Below the pieces are notes generated by a model that saw only the letters and a program-made list of their open reading frames with translations, did no database searches and was not told the origin of the DNA. From positions 1 to 64,000 of the forward strand of contig CAJYPK010000040.1 of assembly GCA_913776615.1 (NCBI GenBank): DNA of 64,000 nucleotides. The letters run 5' to 3'. Source of the stretch: an uncultured Hymenobacter sp. Its GTDB lineage: Bacteria; Bacteroidota; Bacteroidia; Cytophagales; Hymenobacteraceae. Each line of letters starts with the position of its first letter. Positions within the stretch are counted from its first letter, which is position 1. Positions 1 to 8,273 of the stretch are shown here, in pieces. The position numbers and the translations under genes were made by a program.

Positions 1-89
1 TGTCGGTTGTCGCGTCCCGTGCCCAGTCGGCCACGCGTGTGCGGCTCGACTAACTGCCATTCCCGTTCGCTTAATTCGTGACGACGCAT
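1..89 (-). mobile_element. IS5-family-like transposase, N-terminal part (cut by window edge)
   Basis: Minus strand from ATG at 89 reads MRRHELSEREWQLVEPHTRGRLGTGRDNR, resembling the N-terminus of IS5/IS4-type transposases (xxLsDxEWxLlEPLLPxxxxxGRxxxDnR). Confidence 0.6.
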
Positions 90-98
90 GCCGCAAAG

Positions 99-905
99 CT
101 ACCGCCTTTGCTGTCCACAGACTTTAGCAAAAGTAGCACCCACTTCTGAAGAGAATTCAACTGCTGCTCTATTCCACCTGTACCCAAAAACATATCTGGC
201 TCCTTTTGAAAGTTTGAAAAGTCTTTTGAGATCATCCCCAAGCCCTGGATAGTCAGAAGCTGGATTAGGATCAAATACTGATGCGATTGTTCCAGCTAGC
301 CCTGGGACTAGAGTGGGACTCGTCATTGCATAAGACAATGCACTTGGGCCAAATCTTAATATACCGGCACCAAGTGCAGAGCCGAACAATGGTCCGCCTA
401 CAAATGCAAAGGCTTGAAGGTTGTTATTTTGTATTGTTTGCTCTGCGTGTACAGGATCTTTTCTGCGTAATTCAGCTTCATATTGTCTTATTTTTGATGG
501 AAGAGTGGACGCCCAATAAGGCTCAAATTCTAAGCCATCACGATCAATGCCATCAATTGGCCTATTGCTAGCAAATTGGTATGGAGTTAATTCAGAATAA
601 ATACCAGTTAGTGGATCAACTGAAAGAAATTTACTGACTATTGTAGCAGTAATAGTATCTGTTACGAGGACTTGATTTTGTTTGTCAAAGAGATAGTACC
701 GCTGCTTAGCTGGGTCTAATCCCACTTTCGCTACAGTGGCTGTCGTGTCTGGATTGGGCACGATAAGCATCATCCGTTGCTGGCGCTCTTGCGGAGTGCG
801 TAAGACCTTACCCTCGTAGCCAAAACGGGCATAGGGCGAATCTCCCTGTGCGAAGGCAGTCAGAGTAGCGAATAGGACAGTAAGAAAGGTAAGAAGTCGT
901 TTCAT
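99..905 (-). CDS. Secreted RHS-repeat-associated core domain protein (stand-alone, probably 3'-truncated)
   Basis: Signal peptide MKRLLTFLTVLFATLTAFAQ and RHS core signature FLSVDPLTGIYSELTPYQFASNRPIDGIDRDGLE; no upstream RHS/YD repeats in the ORF. Confidence 0.7.
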   Translation of the reverse strand: MKRLLTFLTVLFATLTAFAQGDSPYARFGYEGKVLRTPQERQQRMMLIVPNPDTTATVAKVGLDPAKQRYYLFDKQNQVLVTDTITATIVSKFLSVDPLTGIYSELTPYQFASNRPIDGIDRDGLEFEPYWASTLPSKIRQYEAELRRKDPVHAEQTIQNNNLQAFAFVGGPLFGSALGAGILRFGPSALSYAMTSPTLVPGLAGTIASVFDPNPASDYPGLGDDLKRLFKLSKGARYVFGYRWNRAAVEFSSEVGATFAKVCGQQRR

Positions 906-924
906 ACGAGAGAAAATAGCCGGT

Positions 925-1905
925 TTACTTGGCTGGGCGCTTTTGCATCAAGCTGACCCACTGCGCATAAGTCTGTGCGGAGAGAGTGTTGGCCCCTAGT
1001 GTGCGCAGCTTCGTTTGGTACACCACGTATTGTCGGTGCAGCGCATCCAGTTCGGCCCGCGTGGTTTTCTTGCTCGCCAGTAGCCGCTGCGCTTTATGAG
1101 CTAGGTAATTGGCTTTGAGCATGTAGGCGACCACATTAGGTCGGAAGTAAGCTAACGATAAGTCGGTGCAGCGCTCCGTAAAGGCGTCGAGGTGACCAAA
1201 CTTGTGCTCGTAGCCCAGGGCCAGTTGCGTGAGCAAAAAGGCTAGCGCTTCTTGCTCGGAGAGGGCTTTGAAGTAAGCCCCGCTCTTGATGGCCTCGGTG
1301 CTGATGCCTAGTTCAGTCATCAGCAAGCCATCGGAGGGCAGCTGGCCACTCGTCAGCTCGACATTGGCCCACTTGCCTTCTTCGTCCAAATGGCGAATCC
1401 AGGCGTGGCTTGGTCCCAGCGTCAGCCGGGCTTCCACACCGACCTGCTGCGCCAAACACTTGTAAAGCAATGGTAGGGAGAGGCAATTACCCGTGTGGTC
1501 CTGGATTGCCCGCGTGACGAAGGTATGGGCAAAATTCTCCTTGCCCGTAAAGTCGGCGAAATCGTAGCGAAAAGGCTGGTTGTTGTTCTGGGGCACCTTC
1601 TGAGTCATCCACATGAAGATGGCCCAGTTGCCGGCGGTGCGGTGCTGCTGCAGGTTTCGTTGCTGCACCATCTGCTGGCAGGTCTGCGCGGCCGTGCTGA
1701 GCTGCTGCTGAAATAGGGCCTCGTTGCGGGTGTTATCAAACCAAGCATTTTCTACCACGAACACAGCGTGCCGGAAGTCGGGCTTCTGTTTACCCGTTAG
1801 CATGGCTTGCAGCGTGGCGTAGGCGGCGGTATAAGCCGACGACTGGGCTGTTCCCACATAGGGGGAAAGGCACAGTAACCCGCAGAACAATAGAAGCGCC
1901 CGCAC
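925..1905 (-). CDS. Secreted transglutaminase-like/papain-like protein
   Basis: Signal peptide; Cys and His motifs TGNCLSLPLLYKCLAQQVGVEARLTLGPSHAWIRH. Confidence 0.55.
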   Translation of the reverse strand: MRALLLFCGLLCLSPYVGTAQSSAYTAAYATLQAMLTGKQKPDFRHAVFVVENAWFDNTRNEALFQQQLSTAAQTCQQMVQQRNLQQHRTAGNWAIFMWMTQKVPQNNNQPFRYDFADFTGKENFAHTFVTRAIQDHTGNCLSLPLLYKCLAQQVGVEARLTLGPSHAWIRHLDEEGKWANVELTSGQLPSDGLLMTELGISTEAIKSGAYFKALSEQEALAFLLTQLALGYEHKFGHLDAFTERCTDLSLAYFRPNVVAYMLKANYLAHKAQRLLASKKTTRAELDALHRQYVVYQTKLRTLGANTLSAQTYAQWVSLMQKRPAK

Positions 1906-1974
1906 AGGGATAGATAGTAGCTTGATGGAGCGAAGGTAATAACATGAACGATAGTTGAGAGACCATCTTAGAGA

Positions 1975-2192
1975 ATTAATGCATTATGTTAGCAGCACGT
2001 AACTGGCGCACCTTCGCCGCTTCGGTTAGTTGGTAGCGCAGGCAGGACTTCCTACTGCTACTTATAGAGCAATTTGGGATTGAGATTCAAGATATGTGCG
2101 GCGGCTTGGGTTGAGTGACTTTCGCTGGCCACGCGCAGGGCCTCGGCCTGAAAGACCGCATCGTATTTGCGGTATTTGTCGGACTTTTTCAT
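1975..2192 (-). pseudogene. IS3-family OrfA (helix-turn-helix) transposase remnant
   Basis: Minus strand from ATG at 2192: MKKSDKYRKYDAVFQAEALRVASESHSTQAAAHILNLNPKLLYK then stop at 2058-2060; further on, LTEAAKVRQLRAAN resembles a later part of OrfA. Confidence 0.6.
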
Positions 2193-2345
2193 GGAGAAAG
2201 AATGTGCTGCCCAGTTCTGTTTCGCTCAGCTAAACCACTTTAGGTTTCCATCTAAAACATGGGGAAACCCATGTCGGCTGTGGTTTGCCTGAGGTAGGAT
2301 AGTGGTACTGTTTGCCAATTAAGGCGCTGCTTTAATCTACTCGGA

Positions 2346-3200
2346 TCATTGTTGGCTGGCCTGCCGGCTCGTGTACCAGGCGTTGAGCCCCACGCCCAGC
2401 AGCACCAGCGCGATGCCGGGGTAGACAGAGGGCTTTACTTCGTCGCCAAATACAAAATAGCCCAGCGCGATGGCGTAGAGGAGGCCCAGATAGTCGAGCG
2501 CCGCCACGTAGTTGGCTTGCTGTTCCTGGAAAGCCTGCGTGACGCACCACAGCGCCACGTGGGTGAATAGCCCGGCCAGCGCCAGCCAGGCCCAGTCGGT
2601 GCCGCGGGGCAGCTTGAAATCGAAGAGCATCCAGACCGAGGCAATAGCCAGCGGCACGAGGTTGAAGTAAAAGACGGGTACCAGCGGCGCGATTTTATCG
2701 CCCGCCCGCCGCAGAAAGACGCTGCTCAGGCCCGACGATACGGCTGCGCCCACGCCCAGCAGTACCCCCGCCGATAGCAGCCCCGCCGTGCCCTTGGCCA
2801 GCACTACGCCCGCCACCGCCAAACCGTAAAATAGCCACTGCCAGGGCCGGAGCGGCTCGCCCACCAGCCAGATGGCCGCTACCGCCGTGACCACCGGCGC
2901 CAGGTAGCTGAGCGTGACGGCCCCGCCGATGGGGAGCACCCGGAGCGCCAAAAAGCCTAAAATGATGGAGCCCGCCCCGAAAATGCCCCGCGCCCAGAGG
3001 TTGAGCCGCGCCGCCGGGGGGCCCCACAGCGGCTCGTGGGTGCGCCGCAACTGCCATACGGTGAGGCTGAGCGAGATAAAGCAGCGGGCGAAGATAATCT
3101 CGGCGGTAGGCACCCCGTCGAGCTTCTTCACGGCGACGTTGACGAGGGCCAGCAGCGCCGTAGATGCCAGCATGTAGAGGATTCCGGGCGAAACGCGCAT
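2346..3200 (-). CDS. EamA/DMT-family transporter
   Basis: About ten hydrophobic segments with two EamA-like halves; start chosen at MRVSPGILYMLASTALLALVNVAVKKLDG. Confidence 0.8.
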   Translation of the reverse strand: MRVSPGILYMLASTALLALVNVAVKKLDGVPTAEIIFARCFISLSLTVWQLRRTHEPLWGPPAARLNLWARGIFGAGSIILGFLALRVLPIGGAVTLSYLAPVVTAVAAIWLVGEPLRPWQWLFYGLAVAGVVLAKGTAGLLSAGVLLGVGAAVSSGLSSVFLRRAGDKIAPLVPVFYFNLVPLAIASVWMLFDFKLPRGTDWAWLALAGLFTHVALWCVTQAFQEQQANYVAALDYLGLLYAIALGYFVFGDEVKPSVYPGIALVLLGVGLNAWYTSRQASQQ

Positions 3201-3340
3201 AGGGACAAAGCGGGGACGGCCCCGGCGCAGGGCACGTTTGGCGGGTACCAACCGTTGTTCTTAGTTCCCGGCGGGCTAGGTGTAGAACGGGCCCGCCGCT
3301 GCTTCGTTCCCGTATTTTCGGGTCGTCCTTTCCCGTGTTT

Positions 3341-3832
3341 ATGTTTAAGAATCCCGATAAGCCAGCCAAGACCTACACGCCCGCCGAGGCGCTGCCCAAA
3401 ATTGCCGCCTTCTGCGCCTACCAGGAACGCACCCAGAAAGAAGTAGCCGAAAAACTTAAAAGCTACGGGCTTGACGAGGACGAGGCGGGCGAAATTATCA
3501 TCCGCCTGGGCCGCGAAAAGCTGCTCGACGAGGAGCGCTACGCTCAATCCTACGCCCGCGGCAAGCACCGCACCAACGGCTGGGGCCGCCGCCGCATTAA
3601 ATTGGAGATGAAGGCGAAAGGCTTGAGCGAGTACTGCATCAAGAGCGGCCTAAAGGAGCTGGATGGCGACGAATACTACGATAAGCTCAAGCAGCTGCTG
3701 GGCCAGCGCGACGCCCGCGAAAAGGAAGCTCACCCCATGAAGCGCAAGATGAAGCTCATGGCCTACCTCACCCAGAAAGGCTACGAATCGGACCTGATTC
3801 AGGAGGCGCTGGGCGAGCTGGGCGGGGAGTAG
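3341..3832 (+). CDS. recX: Regulatory protein RecX family
   Basis: RecX-type repeats: ERTQKEVAEKLKSYGLDEDEAGEIIIRLGREKLLDEERYAQSYARGKHRTNGWGRRRIKLEMKAKGLS. Confidence 0.85.
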   Translation: MFKNPDKPAKTYTPAEALPKIAAFCAYQERTQKEVAEKLKSYGLDEDEAGEIIIRLGREKLLDEERYAQSYARGKHRTNGWGRRRIKLEMKAKGLSEYCIKSGLKELDGDEYYDKLKQLLGQRDAREKEAHPMKRKMKLMAYLTQKGYESDLIQEALGELGGE

Positions 3833-3912
3833 TCGGGGCCGGTTGGCCAGGGGGGCAACCCCGGCGTGTCAACTACGTTAGTGCTAATCTCACTAGTAGT
3901 ATTGACTTCATT

Positions 3913-4275
3913 ATGAGAATTGCAGTTGAAAAAGGACAGGAAAAAGGCTTTTTGCCCGATGGCCGCCATACCGTCACCATCACCAGTATTGAGGAGGGAA
4001 CCAGCGAGCACCAGCACGTGCCGTTTTTCGCCGCCCACATGGAAAATGAGGATGGCTTCGTGACCCAGCGCTTCTACGATTCGCCGGCTGGCCACCCCAT
4101 TATTCTGTCGCTTTACTCCGCCGTGGGTATCAAGCCCCAGGAGGGCAAAGACCTTGATACCAAGCAGCTCATTGGCAAGCAGCTCTCGGTGGAAGTAAGC
4201 GACCACCACTATACCGACCCGGCCAGCGGCAACGAGCGTAGCGTGCGGCAGGCCACGGGCTTCCGGGTGGCGTAG
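3913..4275 (+). CDS. Hypothetical protein
   Basis: Complete 120-aa ORF with coding-like composition; family not recognised. Confidence 0.6.
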   Translation: MRIAVEKGQEKGFLPDGRHTVTITSIEEGTSEHQHVPFFAAHMENEDGFVTQRFYDSPAGHPIILSLYSAVGIKPQEGKDLDTKQLIGKQLSVEVSDHHYTDPASGNERSVRQATGFRVA

Positions 4276-4323
4276 GCAGTGTTTGCGTAAGCTCTAAAAC
4301 AGCTGCAAGCTAAACCCGTTCGT

Positions 4324-4411
4324 CATGCTGAGCTTGCCGAAGCAGCTCGCGTGGTGCACTAACTTCTTCGGGAGATAAAGCGAGCGAGATGTTTCGGCAA
4401 GCTCAGCATGC
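4324..4411. repeat. Dispersed palindromic repeat, CATGCTGAGCTTGCCGAAGC family
   Basis: catgctgagcttgccgaagcagctcgc and gcgagatgtttcggcaagctcagcatg are inverted copies; related copies near 45600 and 60922. Confidence 0.75.
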
Positions 4412-4457
4412 CGGACGCACGGATGTAGTTGAATTGTATTGTACCTCGCCCAGTGGC

Positions 4458-5093
4458 CTACATCTTGCGCGCCGGCCCCGGCGCTACCAGGCGCTGGCCC
4501 ACGATAACGCGCCGCCCGGTGAGCGTGCGCAGCATGGGCACCAGAATCTGCTGGGCGTTGCGCTGGGTTTCGGCCAGGATGCCGCTTTGCAGGGCCGACT
4601 TGCGCACCTGGGCCTCGGCATAGCGGTAAGCTTCGTCCACGAGGCTGGCATCTTGGAAGAAACCGTTTTCGGTGCTGAAGACGCGGCTCTCGTTGTGATT
4701 CACTTGAAAAGCGCAGAGCTCCGGCTCGGGTAGGGTGAGGCGTACTACCGAATCGCCCTCAAACGTGACGTCCTGCGGGCGAATCTTGCGCAAATCGAGG
4801 CAGCCCACGGCCTCGCCGCCCACGACGAGGGCCGCCTTGGCATCGGGCAGGAAAGGATACTTGGCCGAGCGCTTGTACTCCACCACGTCCTTGAAGCGGT
4901 AGCGTACCAGCTCCAGCCTGCCCAGCGCCTCCACTTGGGTAAGTACGGTGTTGTGCGTCACCGTCACCTGCGGCTCGCGCGGGGTCAGCGGGTTGAGGCC
5001 CGCCAGCGTAGCGCCGATTTTGCGCCACAAAAACACGCCCAGCGTTACGAGAATAAGCAGCGGAATAAGACGACGAACGAGGCGGGGGAGCAT
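4458..5093 (-). CDS. DUF4230 domain-containing protein
   Basis: N-terminal TM helix followed by VTVTHNTVLTQVEALGRLELVRYRFKDVVEYKR, typical of DUF4230 proteins. Confidence 0.75.
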   Translation of the reverse strand: MLPRLVRRLIPLLILVTLGVFLWRKIGATLAGLNPLTPREPQVTVTHNTVLTQVEALGRLELVRYRFKDVVEYKRSAKYPFLPDAKAALVVGGEAVGCLDLRKIRPQDVTFEGDSVVRLTLPEPELCAFQVNHNESRVFSTENGFFQDASLVDEAYRYAEAQVRKSALQSGILAETQRNAQQILVPMLRTLTGRRVIVGQRLVAPGPARKM

Positions 5094-5246
5094 AGGCAGA
5101 AAAGAAGAAGAAGAAAGCGTGGAGCTTACTACGAACGGTTAGCAGGCCCGGGTAAGTGCCGGCTGGTCGGGTAAATCTGGGGCTCCAGGCCGGGTACGCA
5201 TACCCTAAAGCCCGCGCCGGGGTTGGCCGCCGCGTAGCTTTGGCTA

Positions 5247-6488
5247 GTGATACGTGCGCTTCCTCCTCTTCTTTCGGCGCTGGCCCGGCGGCTGTACCGC
5301 GGGCACCGGTGGCTGCTGCTGGGCCTGTGGCTGTTGGTGCAGGCCGCTTACCTAGTGAAATACCACGGCCCGCACTTCGCCAACGACAGCGCCCGCTACC
5401 TCGACTACGCCGCCAACCTGGCGGCGCACGGCCGGTATCAGCAGGAGCCCGGTGCGGTGACCGCGACCATCGCTAACAACGGCATTGCCAACTATCAGTA
5501 CGAGCACAATCAGCGCTACATTCTCTACCCGTGGTATCAAAGCGTCTGGCTGCGGCTCGGGGCCGGTTGGTGGGGGATTGTGCTGGGGCAGCTTATCGCG
5601 TCGGGTTTGGCGGCGCTGGCCCTGTACGCGGCCGTGCGGGAACTGGCGGGCGGGCGGCGCGGGGCCGCGGCACTGGCCACGGGCTTGTTTGTTGCGTGGC
5701 CCGACGTGCAGCAATTCAACTGTTACCTGCTCACCGAGTCGTTGTTTATCAGCTTGTCGGTGCTCTCGTTCTGGGCGCTGGTGCGGGTGCGGGCCGGGGG
5801 CTGGGGGGCGTGGGCGCGGCTGATTGGGCTGCTGGTGCTCACGGCCCTGGTGCGGCCCAACGGCTTCGTGGTAGCGGGCGCGGTGGGGCTGGCGGGGGCA
5901 GCCCAGCTGTACGCGCAGCGCCGACGGGTATTCTGGCTGGCGGTGGGGGCCGGGGTGCTGGCCTCGCCACTGCTGATTTGGGCGCTCAACCGTCAGCTGG
6001 TCAGCTTTCTCATCGTGGAAACGTACATGCGCGGCGAGCTCATGTTTGCCACGCCGGTGTGGGCCATTCACCCGGGCGCGCCGTTGGTGCCGCCGCCGGC
6101 CGGCTGGAGTCAACTAGCGCGGGTAGTGCATTTTGCCGCTCACAACCCCAGCTTCCTCGCCCGGCTGATGCTGGGTAAGCTGTTCGTTTTCTTCAGCAGT
6201 ATCAAGCCTTATTACTCGCTGGGGCATAAGCTGATGAGCGTGCTGGTGCTGTGGCCGCTCTACTGGCTGGCCGGGCGGGGGGCGCGCCGCCCGGCGGTGT
6301 GGCTGCCGGCGCGGGCCTTCCTGGTAGGCGCGCCGCTGCTGCAAGCCGGCGTGGTGATGCTCACCGTGGATGACTACGATGTGCGGTTTCTGGCCCCGGT
6401 GCTGCCGTTCATATTTATCCTGGCCGCGCTGGAGGTAACGGATTGGCTAGCAAGCTATCGGCTGCCGACTACCGTAGTGCCTTCTTAG
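5247..6488 (+). CDS. Polytopic membrane protein, glycosyltransferase-39/ArnT-like
   Basis: Multiple TM segments, N-terminal YLVKYHGPHFANDSARYLDYAANLAAHGRY, GT-C-like organisation. Confidence 0.6.
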   Translation: MIRALPPLLSALARRLYRGHRWLLLGLWLLVQAAYLVKYHGPHFANDSARYLDYAANLAAHGRYQQEPGAVTATIANNGIANYQYEHNQRYILYPWYQSVWLRLGAGWWGIVLGQLIASGLAALALYAAVRELAGGRRGAAALATGLFVAWPDVQQFNCYLLTESLFISLSVLSFWALVRVRAGGWGAWARLIGLLVLTALVRPNGFVVAGAVGLAGAAQLYAQRRRVFWLAVGAGVLASPLLIWALNRQLVSFLIVETYMRGELMFATPVWAIHPGAPLVPPPAGWSQLARVVHFAAHNPSFLARLMLGKLFVFFSSIKPYYSLGHKLMSVLVLWPLYWLAGRGARRPAVWLPARAFLVGAPLLQAGVVMLTVDDYDVRFLAPVLPFIFILAALEVTDWLASYRLPTTVVPS

Positions 6489-6532
6489 CCTTAGCGCAAG
6501 TATATTCGCGGGAATCCTTTCAATTCCCACCC

Positions 6533-7180
6533 ATGAAGAATTTTACCCGCTTACTGCTCGTGGCCCCGGTGCTGCTGCTCACCACGCAACTGGCGGCGGC
6601 CCAGACGGTCTACCAATCCATCAGTATCATCGGCCCCGCCGCCGTTGACTGGAATACTGACGTACCGCTTACGCTCGTGACTCCTGCCAACGTGCACCAA
6701 TGGACAACCACTTTACAGCTGCGCGCCGATCTGTTTAAATTTCGCGCCAACAATATGTGGACGGTAAACTGGGGTGCCTCCTCTTTCCCAACGGGCGTTG
6801 GAACGCAAGATGGGGCCAACATTCGGGTGACGACGGCGGGCTACTACAAGGTGACGTTTGATGATCAAACGGGGGCTTATCAAGTAGCGCCGGCTCCCTT
6901 GGCTGCTGCATCTGCCAGCAGCCCGGCACTAGCGCTGAGCCTGGCTCCCAATCCGGCCCACACCGTGCTGCGGGCCGCGTACGACTTACCCACGGCGGCG
7001 ACGGTAGTACTGACCGTGCGCAATTCCTTGGGCCAGCTAGTGGGCCAATTACCTAGCGTAAAGCAAGCGGCTGGCCGCCAAACCCAGCAGCTGAGCCAGC
7101 TCAATCTAACGGCGGGCGTGTACCTGGTGCAGGTGCAGGCCGATGCGCAGAGCCAGACGGCTCGGCTGGTAGTGGAATAA
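6533..7180 (+). CDS. Secreted SusF/SusE-like protein with T9SS C-terminal sorting domain
   Basis: Signal peptide MKNFTRLLLVAPVLLLTTQLAAAQ; C-terminal LSLAPNPAHTVLRAAYDL...GVYLVQVQADAQSQTARLVVE is T9SS type-A CTD-like. Confidence 0.75.
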   Translation: MKNFTRLLLVAPVLLLTTQLAAAQTVYQSISIIGPAAVDWNTDVPLTLVTPANVHQWTTTLQLRADLFKFRANNMWTVNWGASSFPTGVGTQDGANIRVTTAGYYKVTFDDQTGAYQVAPAPLAAASASSPALALSLAPNPAHTVLRAAYDLPTAATVVLTVRNSLGQLVGQLPSVKQAAGRQTQQLSQLNLTAGVYLVQVQADAQSQTARLVVE

Positions 7181-7196
7181 ACTAAGCAAACGCAAC

Positions 7197-7241
7197 AAAG
7201 CCCCGGTAGGCGTGGAGATAGTCTGCGTTTGCCGGGGCTTT
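7197..7241. terminator. Intrinsic terminator-like hairpin
   Basis: aaagccccgg ... ccggggcttt inverted repeat between convergent genes. Confidence 0.7.
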
Positions 7242-7263
7242 ATTGTGGGGGAATTTCTTATTA

Positions 7264-8235
7264 CTAGTTGAAGCCCGCCCACGCCTGGAGACCGCCGGTG
7301 TGCACGGCCACCACCGTGCTACCGGGTGGGAAGTGCTTTTTTTCAATCAAATCCAAGATTCCGAACAGCAGTTTACTGGTATAGATGGGGTCGAGCAGTA
7401 CGTCGTAAGCAGTCTGAAACTGCTGGCTGAACGCCCGCAAGTCGGCCGGAAGCTTGGCGTAGCCACCGAAGTGGTAGTCAGTGTGCAATTCGTAGTTGGC
7501 CAGCGCTTTACCGGTAGCGGCCTGGGTAAGCGCAGCAATTTCTGCCCGTAAAAAATCGGCTCCCTTGAGCGCCGCCACGCCCACGGCGCGGGCTGGGTAG
7601 CCGGCCTCGGCCAAGCCCAGGGCGAGGCCCGCCAGCGTGCCGCCGGTGCCGGCCGCGACGGCCACGGCGTCGAAGTCAGTGTGTTGGCGCAGCTCGGTGA
7701 TCAGCTCGGCCACGCCGCGCAGGGCCAGGGCATTGGTGCCGCCTTCGGGCAGCAGGTAGGCGGAGCCAAACTGCCGCTGCACATCGGCCAGAAACTCGGG
7801 CTCGGCCCGGCGGCGGTAGGTGGTGCGGTCGAGGTAGTGCAGGACCATCCCGTCGGCCGCGCAGCGGGCCAGGGTAGGGTTGAAGGGCAGATGCTCCTCG
7901 CCGCGCACCAGGCCGGTGGTGTCGAAACCGTAGATCCGGCCCGCTGCCGCCACGGCGGCCAGGTGGTTGGAATACGCCCCGCCGAAAGTGAGCAGTCGCG
8001 AATGGCCTTCGGCGCGGGCTTGCTGCAGGTTGTACTTCAGCTTGCGCGCCTTATTGCCCGGCAACTCAGGATTCAGCAAGTCATCGCGCCACAGTAGCAG
8101 GCGAACGCCCCGCGCCGCCGCCACCGGATGAACAATAGGTTGAAGCAATTGAGAAAATGCAGTATATAGGGTAAGCTTCAGCTTGCCCCCGTCATTCAGT
8201 TTGTAAAAACAAGCAAAAGCCCCGTCCTGCTGCAA
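7264..8235 (-). CDS. PLP-dependent 1-aminocyclopropane-1-carboxylate deaminase/D-cysteine desulfhydrase family (start over-extended)
   Basis: RDDLLNPELPGNKARKLKYNLQQA and TFGGAYSNHLAAVAAAG motifs, AAGTGGTLAGLALGL. The ORF 5' end overlaps a terminator and a repeat, so the true start is probably about 8110-8150. Confidence 0.8.
   Translation of the reverse strand: MQQDGAFACFYKLNDGGKLKLTLYTAFSQLLQPIVHPVAAARGVRLLLWRDDLLNPELPGNKARKLKYNLQQARAEGHSRLLTFGGAYSNHLAAVAAAGRIYGFDTTGLVRGEEHLPFNPTLARCAADGMVLHYLDRTTYRRRAEPEFLADVQRQFGSAYLLPEGGTNALALRGVAELITELRQHTDFDAVAVAAGTGGTLAGLALGLAEAGYPARAVGVAALKGADFLRAEIAALTQAATGKALANYELHTDYHFGGYAKLPADLRAFSQQFQTAYDVLLDPIYTSKLLFGILDLIEKKHFPPGSTVVAVHTGGLQAWAGFN
8165..8189. 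repeat. Half copy of the GTAGGGTAAGCTTTAGCTTGCCC repeat
   Basis: tatagggtaagcttcagcttgcccc matches one arm of the elements at 57211-57291 and 58596-58672. Confidence 0.6.
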
Positions 8236-8255
8236 AAACTCAGCAAGACGGGGCT
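8218..8255. terminator. Terminator-like hairpin
   Basis: agccccgtc ... gacggggct with a short run of t following. Confidence 0.6.
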
Positions 8256-8273
8256 CCTTTCTACAACGTCACG

